From: Acidobacteriota bacterium | GTDB taxonomy: Bacteria; Acidobacteriota; Thermoanaerobaculia; UBA5066 | Assembly: GCA_016716715.1 (NCBI GenBank) | Contig: JADJVE010000019.1 | Location: 186,001-250,000 of the forward strand | Direction: 5' to 3' | Length of the DNA stretch: 64,000 bases | Shown here: positions 24,989 to 32,623 of the stretch, piece after piece | Layout: every line of letters starts with the position of its first letter | How positions within the stretch are numbered: the first letter of the stretch is position 1 | Notes under the pieces: model-generated | Databases searched by the model: none | The model's input: the letters and a program-made list of their open reading frames with translations, nothing else | Told to the model about the DNA's origin: nothing | Translations under genes and position numbers: made by a program

Positions 24989-25525
24989 ATGCGAAAGTCC
25001 GCTTTTCTGGTCATCGGCCTCGTTCTTGCCGCCGCCCTCGCCGCGCCGGCCTTCGGGGCCCCCATCTACATGCAGTACGAGGGTGTTCCGGGCGAGGCGT
25101 CGGCGTCGGGACACGACAAGTGGATCGAGATAAGCTCGATTCAGTGGGCACCGCCGCCGCCCGCCGTCCCGCGGGCGCCGGCGCCGGCCGGGGTGGCCGT
25201 CGGGGGTCCCGGCAGACTCTCCCTCGTGAAGAGAACCGACAAGGCGTCGCCGCTCCTGAGCAAGGCGGCCGCCACCGGAAAGCTCGTGCCGGCGGTCCAG
25301 ATCGACGTCCCGAAGACCAGCGGCGGGGGCTCGAACGCCTACCTGCGCTACGAGCTGAAGAACGTCATGGTCAGCTCATTCAGTGTGGGTTCCGGTGGCG
25401 CCGGCGGCGCGGCCCCGACGGAATCGCTGTCGCTCAACTTCACCAAGATCGAGTTCAGGTACGACGAGCAGAAGGTCCCGCCGAAGGTCTTGGCCCCTTA
25501 CAAGGCTTCCACCGTGAAGCAGTGA
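24989..25525 (+). CDS. Exported Hcp-fold protein 2, the most typical
   Basis: A 178-residue protein with a clear signal peptide (RKSAFLVIGLVLAAALAAPAFG). The mature protein starts IYMQYEGVPGEASASGHDKW, then RLSLVKRTDKASPLLSKAAATG, LVPAVQIDVPKT, YLRYELKNVMVSSFSVG and SLNFTKIEFRYDEQ. These are the successive Hcp1/DUF796 family elements in order. A Pro/Ala-rich insertion (about residues 53-70) is not typical. AAGGAGG precedes the ATG. A hexameric ring like Hcp is plausible, but the signal peptide argues for a periplasmic or extracellular place. Confidence 0.75.
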   Translation: MRKSAFLVIGLVLAAALAAPAFGAPIYMQYEGVPGEASASGHDKWIEISSIQWAPPPPAVPRAPAPAGVAVGGPGRLSLVKRTDKASPLLSKAAATGKLVPAVQIDVPKTSGGGSNAYLRYELKNVMVSSFSVGSGGAGGAAPTESLSLNFTKIEFRYDEQKVPPKVLAPYKASTVKQ

Positions 25526-25556
25526 GTGTCCGATCGGAGGGCGACGAAGAGGACGC

Positions 25557-26117
25557 ATGGGAATGACTTTGCTTCGACGGATTCTGGCGCTTGGGCTACT
25601 GGCCGGCCTGGTCGCCGGTCCGCCGGCCGCCGCTGCGGGCCGGAACGGCTTCATCCGGTTCGAGGGGATCGCCGGCGACGGCGGTGGTGCGACGCATCCC
25701 GGGTGGTTCTCCTCGCAGTTCCTCGATGTCGCGGGCCTCGGGGGCGGGGCCAGCGCCGGCAAGGGCGGGGGAGGGACCGGGTCGGTCTGGCTCGCGGGCG
25801 GAGGCCCCGGCTTCGAAGCGCTCGTGCGCGCGTGCCTTTCCCACAGGAACTTCGCCTCGGCCGAGGTCGCCTTCGGGCCGGACACGTACGTCCTCGAGGG
25901 CGTGGCCCTGGACGGGATCCAGCTCTACGGGGGAGGCGTGGCTTCGGGCGCGTCGGCGGGCAAGGGCGCGATCTTCGTCTCCTTTCGCTTCACGTCGCTC
26001 CGCGACCCGCGCGCGCCTGCGAAGCCGGGCGCGACGACGCGCGCGGGAAACCTCGGCACCCTCGCCGCCGCTCCGCTCCTGGTCGTACCGACGCCCACGC
26101 CACCGCGCCCGAAGTGA
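25557..26117 (+). CDS. Exported Hcp-fold protein 3
   Basis: A 186-residue protein with signal peptide (LLRRILALGLLAGLVAGPPAAAAG). Its mature start FIRFEGIAGDGGGATHPGWF matches protein 1 closely, and later segments (SAEVAFGPDTYVLEGVALDG, IFVSFRFTSLRDPR) do too. It is thus a paralog of protein 1 with glycine-rich loops. A Pro/Thr tail ends the protein. ATG 25557 and ATG 25563 are both possible. A sigma70-like promoter for the asd operon follows 24 bp after the stop. Confidence 0.65.
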   Translation: MGMTLLRRILALGLLAGLVAGPPAAAAGRNGFIRFEGIAGDGGGATHPGWFSSQFLDVAGLGGGASAGKGGGGTGSVWLAGGGPGFEALVRACLSHRNFASAEVAFGPDTYVLEGVALDGIQLYGGGVASGASAGKGAIFVSFRFTSLRDPRAPAKPGATTRAGNLGTLAAAPLLVVPTPTPPRPK

Positions 26118-26140
26118 GGCCGCCCCGGGCCGAACGCTTC

Positions 26141-26170
26141 TTGACACGCGGACCCGCGTCCGCCTACGCT
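26141..26170 (+). promoter_or_regulatory. Sigma70-like promoter of the asd-lys/dap operon
   Basis: TTGACA (26141-26146), an 18-bp spacer and TACGCT (26165-26170). This is the best -35/-10 pair in the window. Transcription would start near 26177, just before the leader-peptide ATG at 26179. Confidence 0.65.
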
Positions 26171-26178
26171 CCGCGCCG

Positions 26179-26262
26179 ATGAACGCAGCCGTCAACTCCC
26201 GAAAGCGGATGACCGCGATGAAGACGACGCCGCCGTGCGGCGGGCGATGGAGCGTTCTGTAG
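26179..26262 (+). CDS. Leader peptide of the asd attenuator
   Basis: A 27-codon frame MNAAVNSRKRMTAMKTTPPC, ending GGRWSVL and a stop. Internal ATGs at 26209 and 26218 are in the same frame. The run MTAMKTT uses Met, Thr, Met, Lys, Thr and Thr, all products of the aspartate pathway that asd and lysC feed. It lies just after a good promoter and just before two competing hairpins. The reading as a regulatory leader is inference from layout. Confidence 0.5.
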   Translation: MNAAVNSRKRMTAMKTTPPCGGRWSVL

Positions 26263-26328
26263 ATCGCGGAATTGCGGCGATCACCAGAAGACACCAGGGC
26301 CCGCCGGAAACGGCGGGCCTTTTCGTTT
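26228..26328 (+). promoter_or_regulatory. Transcription attenuator (segments 1-4) before asd
   Basis: Four complementary segments are visible. Segment 1 is CCGCCG (26230-26235). Segment 2 is CGGCGGGC (26238-26245). Segment 3 is GCCCGCCG (26299-26306). Segment 4 is CGGCGGGC (26311-26318). Segments 2 and 4 are identical, so either can pair with 3: 2:3 would be the antiterminator and 3:4 the terminator. Segments 1 and 2 lie within the leader-peptide codons. A small extra hairpin (GATCGC/GCGATC, 26262-26282) lies between. This is the classical amino-acid attenuation layout. Confidence 0.65.
26298..26328 (+). terminator. Intrinsic terminator inside the attenuator
   Basis: GGCCCGCCG, a GAAA tetraloop, CGGCGGGCC (9-bp perfect stem), then TTTTCGTTT. 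It ends just before the asd ribosome-binding site (GAAGGAG), so it must be read through for asd expression. Confidence 0.8.
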
Positions 26329-26342
26329 CGAAGGAGCCTTTC

Positions 26343-27419
26343 ATGTCACGACCCGATTCCCGCATCCCCGTGGCCGTCCTCGGCGCGACCGGCGCCGTGG
26401 GGCAGCGCCTCGTTTCCTTGCTCGAAGGGCACCCGCAGTTCGTCCTCGCCGAGGTCGCCGCTTCCGAGCGGTCCGCGGGGAAGACATACGCCGAGGCGAC
26501 GCGCTGGATCCTTCCGGGCGACATTCCGAAGGAAGCGCGCAGCCTCGTCGTGACGCAGGTGGACGTCGACTTTGCCTCGCCGGTGCTCCTCTCGGGCCTC
26601 GACGCGGCCGTCGCCGACACGATCGAGCCTCTGCAGGCGGGACGCGGCAAGCTCGTCGTCTCCAACACGAAGTCGTTCCGGATGCGGCCCGACGTGCCGC
26701 TCGTGATTCCCGAGGTGAACGCGGACCACCTCGCCCTCCTCGACGGTCAGCCGACGCGCGCGTCCGGCGGCGGCATCGTGACGAACCCGAACTGCTCGGT
26801 CGTGGGGCTCGCGATGGCGCTCGCGCCGCTGCACCGCGCGTTCGGCATCGAGGCCGTCGCCGTCACGACGCTGCAGGCGCTTTCGGGCGCGGGCTACCCG
26901 GGCGTCCCGTCGCTGGACTCGAACGCGAACGTGATCCCGTTCATCGACGGCGAGGAGGAGAAGATCGAGCGCGAGCCGAAGAAGATCCTCGGGCGGCTCG
27001 AGGGCGGGCGCGTCGTGGACGCGGACTTCCCGATCAGCGTCTCCGTGAACCGCGTGCCCGTGCGCGACGGCCACACGGAGTCGGTCTTCCTCAAGCTCAG
27101 GGCGAAGGCGTCCGTGCTGGACGTGAGGGCCGCCCTCGAGGAGTTCTCGGGCGAGCCGCAGCGGCTGAAGCTCCCTTCGGCGCCGGCGCGGCCCATCGTC
27201 GTGCGCGACGAGCGCGACCGGCCGCAGCCGATCCGCGACGTAGAGGCCGGACGCGGGATGACCGTGACGGTCGGACGCCTGCGGCCCGACCCCTTCTACG
27301 ACGTGCGCTTCACCCTGCTCGTCCACAACACGGTCCGCGGCGCGGCGGGCGCGGCGCTCCTGAACGCCGAGCTCCTCCTGGCGCAGGGCCGCCTCGCGGC
27401 GCGAACGGCGGCGCGGTGA
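26343..27419 (+). CDS. asd: Aspartate-semialdehyde dehydrogenase
   Basis: A 358-residue enzyme that reduces aspartyl phosphate to the semialdehyde, the branch point to lysine, threonine and methionine. NADP motif GATGAVGQRL is near the start. Catalytic Cys is in VTNPNCSVVGLAMAL, and ALSGAGYPGV and VNRVPVRDGHTESV follow. The length and the ALSGAGYPG form match the archaeal/long type. The ATG at 26343 follows GAAGGAGCC; the longer upstream frame runs through the attenuator and is not real. It heads the six-gene lysine operon. Confidence 0.95.
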   Translation: MSRPDSRIPVAVLGATGAVGQRLVSLLEGHPQFVLAEVAASERSAGKTYAEATRWILPGDIPKEARSLVVTQVDVDFASPVLLSGLDAAVADTIEPLQAGRGKLVVSNTKSFRMRPDVPLVIPEVNADHLALLDGQPTRASGGGIVTNPNCSVVGLAMALAPLHRAFGIEAVAVTTLQALSGAGYPGVPSLDSNANVIPFIDGEEEKIEREPKKILGRLEGGRVVDADFPISVSVNRVPVRDGHTESVFLKLRAKASVLDVRAALEEFSGEPQRLKLPSAPARPIVVRDERDRPQPIRDVEAGRGMTVTVGRLRPDPFYDVRFTLLVHNTVRGAAGAALLNAELLLAQGRLAARTAAR

Positions 27420-27423
27420 TCAT

Positions 27424-28788
27424 TTGACCGACGTCCTCAAGTTCGGCGGGACCTCGGTCGGAACGGCCGAACGAATCCGGGACGTCGCACGCCTCGTGGC
27501 GGGTCGCGGGGGAGATCCGTGCGTCGTCGTCGTCTCGGCGATGGGCGGGGTCACGGACGAATTGGTCGGATTGAAGATTGCTTCGAATGAAAAGGAGCGA
27601 GCGGGCGCCGAGGCCGCACTCGAGTCCCTCGCTCGCCGCCATGGCGCGGCGCTCGAAGGGCTCGGTCTGCCCGAGGAGGAAGCCTCGGCCTGCGCCGCCT
27701 CGGTCGACGAGGAACTGCGTCGCGCGCGCGTGCTTTCCACCGGGATTTCACTACTCGAAGAGATCTCTCCTCGAACCTCGGATGCGCTTCTGAGCGTGGG
27801 TGAGTTGATCTCCTCCCGCCTCGTCGCCGCGGCGCTGCACGCCGCGGGCGCCTCGGCGGTGTGGGTGGATCCGCGGGAGATCCTCGTGACAGACGCGAGC
27901 CACGGTGCCGCCCTGCCCGACGAACAGGCGACGGCGGGGCGCGTCGCCGCCCGGGTGCTGCCGGAGCTGGAGAGGGGCCACATCGTGGTCACGGGCGGCT
28001 TCGTAGGGGCGACACCGGACGGCGTCACGACGACGCTCGGGCGCGGAGGCTCGGACTACTCGGCGGCGCTCTTCGGAGCGGCGCTGAAAGATGCGGGCCG
28101 TGACGTCGGTGCGATCGAGATCTGGACCGACGTGGACGGCATCCTCACGGCCGACCCGCGCGTCGTCCCCGGCGCGCGCCTCGTGCCCGAGGTGAGCTCG
28201 GCCGAGGCGGCCGAGCTCGCGTTCTTCGGCGCGAAAGTCCTGCACCCCGCGACGATCCGCCCGGCCGTGGCGCGGGGGATCCCCGTCGCGGTGAAGAACT
28301 CGTTCCGTCCGGACGCGGCCGGAACGGTCGTGAGACGGGACGCTCCGGGCGCGGGGGTGCGCGCACTCGCGATGCGCTCGGGCGTCGCCGCCGTCTTCGT
28401 CGGAAATCCGCGCATGCTCCTCGCACACGGCTACGCGGCGCGGGTCTTCTCCGTCTTCGAGAAGCACGCCGTTCCCGTCGACGTCATCGCGACGAGCGAG
28501 GTCTCCATCTCGATCACGGTGGACGCGAAGGCGCCGCTTTCGGCCGTCGTGAAGGACCTCTCCGCGTTCGCGGAGGTGTCGGTGCTGCCGGGCCTCGCCG
28601 TCGTGTCCGTCGTCGGGAAGGCGCTGCGCACCACGGCCGGTATCGCCCGGCGCGTGTTTCAGGCACTTGGAGACGTGAACGTCTTCCTCATCTCGCAGGG
28701 CGCCTCCGACACGAACGTGACTTTCGTCGTCGCCTCGGGCGACGCCCCGGAAGCGCTGAGGCGCCTCCACCGGGAGTTCTTCGAATGA
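27424..28788 (+). CDS. lysC: Aspartate kinase
   Basis: A 454-residue enzyme that phosphorylates aspartate. KFGGTSVG (residues 6-13) is the family signature. The catalytic domain runs to about 285 and contains TGGFVGATPDGVTTTLGRGG. Two ACT domains follow (EKHAVPVDVIATSEVSISIT and VSVVGKALRTTAGIARRVF), which give end-product inhibition. The size and fused ACT pair resemble monofunctional AK III. The TTG start is 4 bp after the asd stop, and the dapB ATG overlaps its stop. Confidence 0.93.
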   Translation: MTDVLKFGGTSVGTAERIRDVARLVAGRGGDPCVVVVSAMGGVTDELVGLKIASNEKERAGAEAALESLARRHGAALEGLGLPEEEASACAASVDEELRRARVLSTGISLLEEISPRTSDALLSVGELISSRLVAAALHAAGASAVWVDPREILVTDASHGAALPDEQATAGRVAARVLPELERGHIVVTGGFVGATPDGVTTTLGRGGSDYSAALFGAALKDAGRDVGAIEIWTDVDGILTADPRVVPGARLVPEVSSAEAAELAFFGAKVLHPATIRPAVARGIPVAVKNSFRPDAAGTVVRRDAPGAGVRALAMRSGVAAVFVGNPRMLLAHGYAARVFSVFEKHAVPVDVIATSEVSISITVDAKAPLSAVVKDLSAFAEVSVLPGLAVVSVVGKALRTTAGIARRVFQALGDVNVFLISQGASDTNVTFVVASGDAPEALRRLHREFFE

Positions 28789-29522
28789 AGGCGCTCATCG
28801 TCGGATACGGGAAGATGGGAAAGGCGATCGAGGCTGTGCTTCTCCAACGCGGGCACACGGTCGTTGGGAGACTCGGAGGAAGAGAAGAGAAAGAGGAAGA
28901 TTTCTTAGAAGGTAATAGAGCGGCGGGCGTCGCCGCAGCCGAATGCGACCTGGCGTTCGAGTTCACCACGCCGGAGGCCGCGCCGCGCCTGGTTCCTCTC
29001 TTACTTTCAAAGAAAATCCCTGTTCTTTCCGGCACGACAGGATGGGACGTCGGTGCGGCGATGCGCCAAGCGGTGGAGGAGGGCGTTCCCTTCCTCCACT
29101 CCGCGAACTTCTCCATCGGCGTCGCTGCGATGCGTCGCGGCGCCGCGGCGCTCGCGGCGGCGCTCGCGCCGTTTCGCGAGTTCCACCCCGGCCTCGTCGA
29201 GCGGCACCACTCGGCCAAGAGGGACGCTCCTTCGGGAACGGCGAAGGCGCTCGCGGTCGACGTCGCGCACGCGTCGGGCCGCCGCGACCTGCCGATCGTG
29301 TCGTTGCGCCAGGGCGGCGTCCCGGGAGAGCACACGCTCTACTTCGAGGGCGAGGACGAGACGGTGGAGCTCGTCCATCGCGCGCGCTCGCGGGCGATCT
29401 TTGCCCAGGGTGCCGTGCGCGCGGCGGAATGGATGCTCAAGTCCCGCCGGACGGGCCCGATCTCCTTCGACGACTTCTTCAACGACGCAAGCACCGGGAG
29501 CCATCGAGGAGACCCTTCATGA
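28785..29522 (+). CDS. dapB: 4-hydroxy-tetrahydrodipicolinate reductase
   Basis: A 245-residue NAD(P)H-dependent reductase. The Rossmann start VGYGKMGKAI is followed by FEFTTPEAA, LSGTTGW and the catalytic ERHHSAKRDAPSGTAK. It is slightly shorter than E. coli DapB. Two copies of the dispersed element sit in the Rossmann half: one adds GREEKEEDFLEG after the first helix, the other coincides with the conserved SKKIPVLSGTTG segment without adding length. ATGA overlaps join it to lysC and dapA. Confidence 0.93.
   Translation: MKALIVGYGKMGKAIEAVLLQRGHTVVGRLGGREEKEEDFLEGNRAAGVAAAECDLAFEFTTPEAAPRLVPLLLSKKIPVLSGTTGWDVGAAMRQAVEEGVPFLHSANFSIGVAAMRRGAAALAAALAPFREFHPGLVERHHSAKRDAPSGTAKALAVDVAHASGRRDLPIVSLRQGGVPGEHTLYFEGEDETVELVHRARSRAIFAQGAVRAAEWMLKSRRTGPISFDDFFNDASTGSHRGDPS
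28877..28914 (+). repeat. Dispersed element, forward copy 9
   Basis: Purine tract, then GAAGATTTCTTAGAAGGTAA. In frame in dapB as EEDFLEGN. Confidence 0.8.
28995..29030 (-). repeat. Dispersed element, inverted copy 10
   Basis: On the minus strand it reads GGGATTTTCTTTGAAAGTAA. In frame in dapB as LSKKIPVLS, at a conserved family position. It is 80 bp from copy 9, which it can pair with. Confidence 0.7.
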
Positions 29523-30505
29523 CGAGGACGCCGCCGCCGCCGCTCTCTTCACCTTCAAAGAATCCGAATCCCAATCCCCCGTGTCCTTTCTCCGGCGTCT
29601 ACACCGCCCTCGTGACTCCGTTCAAGGACGACGGCGCGCTCGACGAGCCGGGCCTGCGCCGCCTCGTCCGAAGGCAGATCGCGGGCGGTGTCGCGGGGCT
29701 CGTCCCGTGCGGCACGACGGGCGAGGCGGTGACGCTCGACGTCGACGAGCACGAGCGCGTCGTCGCGATCACGGTCGAGGAGGCGCGCGCGGCCGTGCGT
29801 CCGGTGCAGGTGATCGCGGGCTGCGGATCGAACGACACGCGAGAGGCGCAGCGTCTCGCGGCGCGCTGCCGGGCGGCGGGCGCCGACGCGCTGCTCGTCG
29901 TGACGCCCTACTACAACAAGCCGACGCCGCGCGGCCTCGTCGCCCACTTCTCCGCCGTTGCGGACGCGGGCCAGATCCCTGTCGTCCTCTACAACGTGCC
30001 GGGGCGCACCGGCCTCAACATGCTCCCGGACACCGTGCTCGAGCTCGCGCGGGATCCGCGCATCGCGGGCGTGAAGGAAGCTTCGGGGAGCCTCGACCAG
30101 GCTTGCGAGATCCTGCGCGCGCGCCCGGCCGGGTTCGCGGTTCTGTCGGGCGAGGACTCGCTGGCTCTCCCGATCGTGGCTTGCGGGGGCGACGGCGTGA
30201 TCGCGGTCGTTTCGAACGAGGCGCCGGCCCTTCTCGTCGAGCTGGTGGCCGCCGCGCTCGCGGGCGACCGGGCGCGCGCCGCCGCGCTGCAGGCGCGCAT
30301 GCTTCCTCTCATGAAGGCGAACTTCCGCGAGTCGAACCCGATCCCGGTCAAGTGGGCTTTGGAGCGGCTCGGGCTCGCGGGCGGGGCCCTCCGGCTTCCT
30401 CTCGTGCCGCTTTCGCCCGCGCATTTCGGACCGATGGAAATGGCCTTGAAGGCCGCCGGCCTCCTGGACGACGCCGGCCGGCCGCTCGAGGCGGTGGCCG
30501 CATGA
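29519..30505 (+). CDS. dapA: 4-hydroxy-tetrahydrodipicolinate synthase
   Basis: A 328-residue TIM-barrel aldolase that condenses pyruvate with aspartate semialdehyde. The Schiff-base Lys186 (GVKEAS) and Tyr158 (YNVPGRTG) are spaced as in E. coli (28 residues), and CGTTGE and VTPYYNKPT are present. Residue numbers are shifted by about 25 because the protein has an extra N-terminus, MTRTPPPPLSSPSKNPNPNP, before FSGVYTALVTPF. That extension is encoded in part by an inverted copy of the dispersed element. The start overlaps the dapB stop (ATGA). Confidence 0.95.
   Translation: MTRTPPPPLSSPSKNPNPNPPCPFSGVYTALVTPFKDDGALDEPGLRRLVRRQIAGGVAGLVPCGTTGEAVTLDVDEHERVVAITVEEARAAVRPVQVIAGCGSNDTREAQRLAARCRAAGADALLVVTPYYNKPTPRGLVAHFSAVADAGQIPVVLYNVPGRTGLNMLPDTVLELARDPRIAGVKEASGSLDQACEILRARPAGFAVLSGEDSLALPIVACGGDGVIAVVSNEAPALLVELVAAALAGDRARAAALQARMLPLMKANFRESNPIPVKWALERLGLAGGALRLPLVPLSPAHFGPMEMALKAAGLLDDAGRPLEAVAA
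29543..29565 (-). repeat. Dispersed element, inverted copy 11
   Basis: On the minus strand it reads GGATTCTTTGAAGGTGAAGA. In dapA it encodes SSPSKNP of the extra N-terminus. Confidence 0.65.
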
Positions 30506-31269
30506 CGCGCGAGGACGTCTTCGCGCTGCTCGACGCCCTCGAGCGCGGGGACGTGCGGGCGGCCTCGCCCGGGGCGGACGGGTTCTGGTCCGCAAACGCC
30601 TCCGTCAAGGATGGCATTCTTGCGGCCTTCCGGCTCGGCATCGAGGAGCCGTCCAGCGCCGGACCCCTCCACTTCCGCGATCGCGACACGCTTCCGCCGC
30701 GCGCCCCGCTGCCCGAGGGCGTGCGCGTCGTGCCGGGCGGGACCGCGCTGAGGCGCGGCGCGTTCCTCGCGCGGGGCGTCGTCGTGATGCCGCCGGCGTA
30801 CGTAAACGTCGGCGCATACGTGGACGAGGGCTCGATGATCGACAGCCACGCGCTCGTCGGCTCCTGCGCGCAGGTCGGCAAGCGCGTGCATCTCTCTGCG
30901 GCCGCGCAGGTGGGCGGCGTCCTCGAGCCTGCGGGAGCCGTGCCTGTCGTCCTCGAGGACGAGGTCTTCGTGGGCGGAGGGGCGGGCGTCTACGAGGGCG
31001 TGTGCGTGCGGAGGCGGGCCGTACTCGCGGCGGGCGTGATCCTCACGGCGTCGAGCGTCCTCTTCGACCTCGTGCACGAGAAGGAATACCGATCGACGCC
31101 CGAGCGCCCGCTCGTCGTGCCGGAAGGGGCGGTCGTCGTCATGGGCGCGCGCCCCGCGCCTGGTGCGTGGGGCAAGTGCCACGGGCTGTCGCTCGCGGCG
31201 CCGGTGATCGTGAAGTATCGCGACGCGAAGACGGACGCGCGGACGGTGCTGGAAAGCGCTCTGCGATGA
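30502..31269 (+). CDS. dapD: Tetrahydrodipicolinate N-succinyltransferase
   Basis: A 255-residue left-handed beta-helix acyltransferase. The hexapeptide pattern is visible in PPAYVNVGAYVDEGSMIDSH, ALVGSCAQVGKRVHLSAAAQ and VFVGGGAGVYEGVCVRRRAV. The GGVLEP segment is typical of DapD and supports the succinylase branch of the DAP pathway rather than the dehydrogenase branch. dapC and dapE are not in the window. The ATG overlaps the dapA stop. Confidence 0.9.
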   Translation: MTREDVFALLDALERGDVRAASPGADGFWSANASVKDGILAAFRLGIEEPSSAGPLHFRDRDTLPPRAPLPEGVRVVPGGTALRRGAFLARGVVVMPPAYVNVGAYVDEGSMIDSHALVGSCAQVGKRVHLSAAAQVGGVLEPAGAVPVVLEDEVFVGGGAGVYEGVCVRRRAVLAAGVILTASSVLFDLVHEKEYRSTPERPLVVPEGAVVVMGARPAPGAWGKCHGLSLAAPVIVKYRDAKTDARTVLESALR

Positions 31270-31270
31270 A

Positions 31271-31317
31271 GGAAAGAGAAGAGAAGAGAAGAGAAGAGAA
31301 AGACTTCTTAGAAGGTG
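31271..31317 (+). repeat. Dispersed element, forward copy 12, at the lysA start
   Basis: Four GAGAA/GAAGA units, then AGACTTCTTAGAAGGTG. The GTG of this copy is the lysA start codon, and its AGAAGG lies immediately before it. Confidence 0.8.
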
Positions 31318-32589
31318 AATAGGGATTCAGGCGACTCGGTTCTTCTGCGGGCGGCGGCTCGCTTCGGGACGCCGGTGTACCTGTACGACTTCGACGTGAT
31401 CGAGGCGCGCGTTCGTGCGCTCCAGCGCGCCCTCGGCCCGCGCTTCACCCTCGCCTATGCGGTCAAGGCCAACCCTTCGCTCGGGGTTCTTCACTTTCTA
31501 AGAAGATTCGGTCTCTCTTCGGACGTTGCGTCGAAGGGGGAGCTGGAAGTCGCGATCCGGGGCGGATTCTCACCTTCGAAGATTCTCGCGACCGGCCCCG
31601 CGAAGTCCGACGACGATCTCGAAGCGCTCGCGAAGGCGCGCGTCTCGATCATTCACGCCGAGGGGGAGTGGGAGCTCGAGCAACTGGAGAAAATCGGCAG
31701 ACGCCTGAAGAGGCGGGTCCCCGTCGGCCTTCGCCTGAATCCGCCCTGGGGGATTGCCGAGAAGAAAGTCATCATCGGTGGCCCCGGGGCGAAGAAGTTC
31801 GGCGTCGACATTCGGACCGCCGAGAAGATTCTTCGAGCGAAAGAGAAATTCCCCCACCTCGACATTTGCGGGTTCCAGGTCTTCAACGCGTCCAACGTCC
31901 TGGACGCGCGCCTGCTCGTCGAGAACACTCGACACGTCCTGGATCTCGCTCTTTCACTTTCTAAGAAATATTCGATCTTTCTTAGCTCCGTGGATTTTGG
32001 CGGTGGCTTCGGCGTGCCCTACGCCGACGGAGAAAGACCGTTGGATCTCGGATTTCTTGGAAAGGGGTTGAGTCGGGTTGCGAGGGAGGCGCGCGCGAGC
32101 GGGCTGCTCGACTCCACCCGCCTCGTGTTCGAGCCCGGGAGGTTCCTGGTCGCCGAGGCGGGCACGTACGTCGTTCGGGTCCTCGGCACGAAGCGCACCC
32201 TCGGCGTCGACTACGTCCTCGTGGACGGCGGTGTCCACCACTTCCTCCGCCCGATCCTCCTCGGCAGCCCTCACCGCGTACGGCTCCTGCAGGCGCGGGG
32301 CAGCGGCCGCACCCGCCGCTCTTCACCTTCAAAGAAATCCCTCGTTCTTTCCGGCCCCCTCTGCACCTCTCTCGACGTGCTCCACCCGGCCGCAAGGCTG
32401 CCGATGCCCGAGCGTGGCGATCTCCTCGCGTTCGAGAATGCCGGAGCCTACGGGTACACGGAGTCGATGCCGCTCTTCCTGTCACACGAGTGGCCCGCCG
32501 AGGTAGGCGTGCGAAAGAACCGGCTTGCGCTGCTTCGGCGTCCGCCGCGCGTCGCCGAGCTGCAGGCCCGGCAGAAGACGCCCTTCTGA
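31315..32589 (+). CDS. lysA: Diaminopimelate decarboxylase
   Basis: A 424-residue PLP enzyme, last step of lysine synthesis. PLP-binding Lys51 is in YAVKAN. VDFGGGFGVPY binds the phosphate. FEPGRFLVAEAG, GPLCTSLDVL (catalytic Cys and Asp) and FENAGAYG are all in order. The only in-frame start is GTG 31315, since a TAG lies just two codons upstream. AGAAGG abuts it without normal spacing. The gene holds four more element copies and looks lower in GC than its neighbours. It closes the operon. Confidence 0.92.
   Translation: MNRDSGDSVLLRAAARFGTPVYLYDFDVIEARVRALQRALGPRFTLAYAVKANPSLGVLHFLRRFGLSSDVASKGELEVAIRGGFSPSKILATGPAKSDDDLEALAKARVSIIHAEGEWELEQLEKIGRRLKRRVPVGLRLNPPWGIAEKKVIIGGPGAKKFGVDIRTAEKILRAKEKFPHLDICGFQVFNASNVLDARLLVENTRHVLDLALSLSKKYSIFLSSVDFGGGFGVPYADGERPLDLGFLGKGLSRVAREARASGLLDSTRLVFEPGRFLVAEAGTYVVRVLGTKRTLGVDYVLVDGGVHHFLRPILLGSPHRVRLLQARGSGRTRRSSPSKKSLVLSGPLCTSLDVLHPAARLPMPERGDLLAFENAGAYGYTESMPLFLSHEWPAEVGVRKNRLALLRRPPRVAELQARQKTPF
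31488..31520 (-). repeat. Dispersed element, inverted copy 13
   Basis: On the minus strand it contains AATCTTCTTAGAAAGTGAAG. In lysA it is read as HFLRRFG. Confidence 0.65.
31948..31985 (-). repeat. Dispersed element, inverted copy 14
   Basis: On the minus strand it contains TATTTCTTAGAAAGTGAAAG. In lysA it is read as SLSKKYSIF. Confidence 0.65.
32051..32070 (+). repeat. Dispersed element, forward copy 15
   Basis: Reads GATTTCTTGGAAAGGGGTTG. In lysA it encodes GFLGKGL. Confidence 0.5.
32319..32352 (-). repeat. Dispersed element, inverted copy 16
   Basis: On the minus strand it contains GATTTCTTTGAAGGTGAAGA. In lysA it is read as SSPSKKSLVLS, an added stretch before GPLCTSLD. Confidence 0.75.
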
Positions 32590-32623
32590 GGCCTCGCGCC
32601 CCGGGGGGATAATCGCCTCCCTC

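Noticed and set aside
24424..26117. A type VI secretion locus
   Set aside because: Only Hcp-fold proteins are present, all with signal peptides. No sheath, baseplate, ClpV or membrane-complex gene is in the window.
26118..26342. Lysine (L-box) riboswitch before asd
   Set aside because: The leader is only about 160 nt and shows attenuator segments with a leader peptide. No L-box five-helix core is seen.
28877..28914. TTA leucine codons in the element as a bldA-like control
   Set aside because: Copies in other frames and on the other strand do not give TTA codons, so a codon-based role cannot explain the element.
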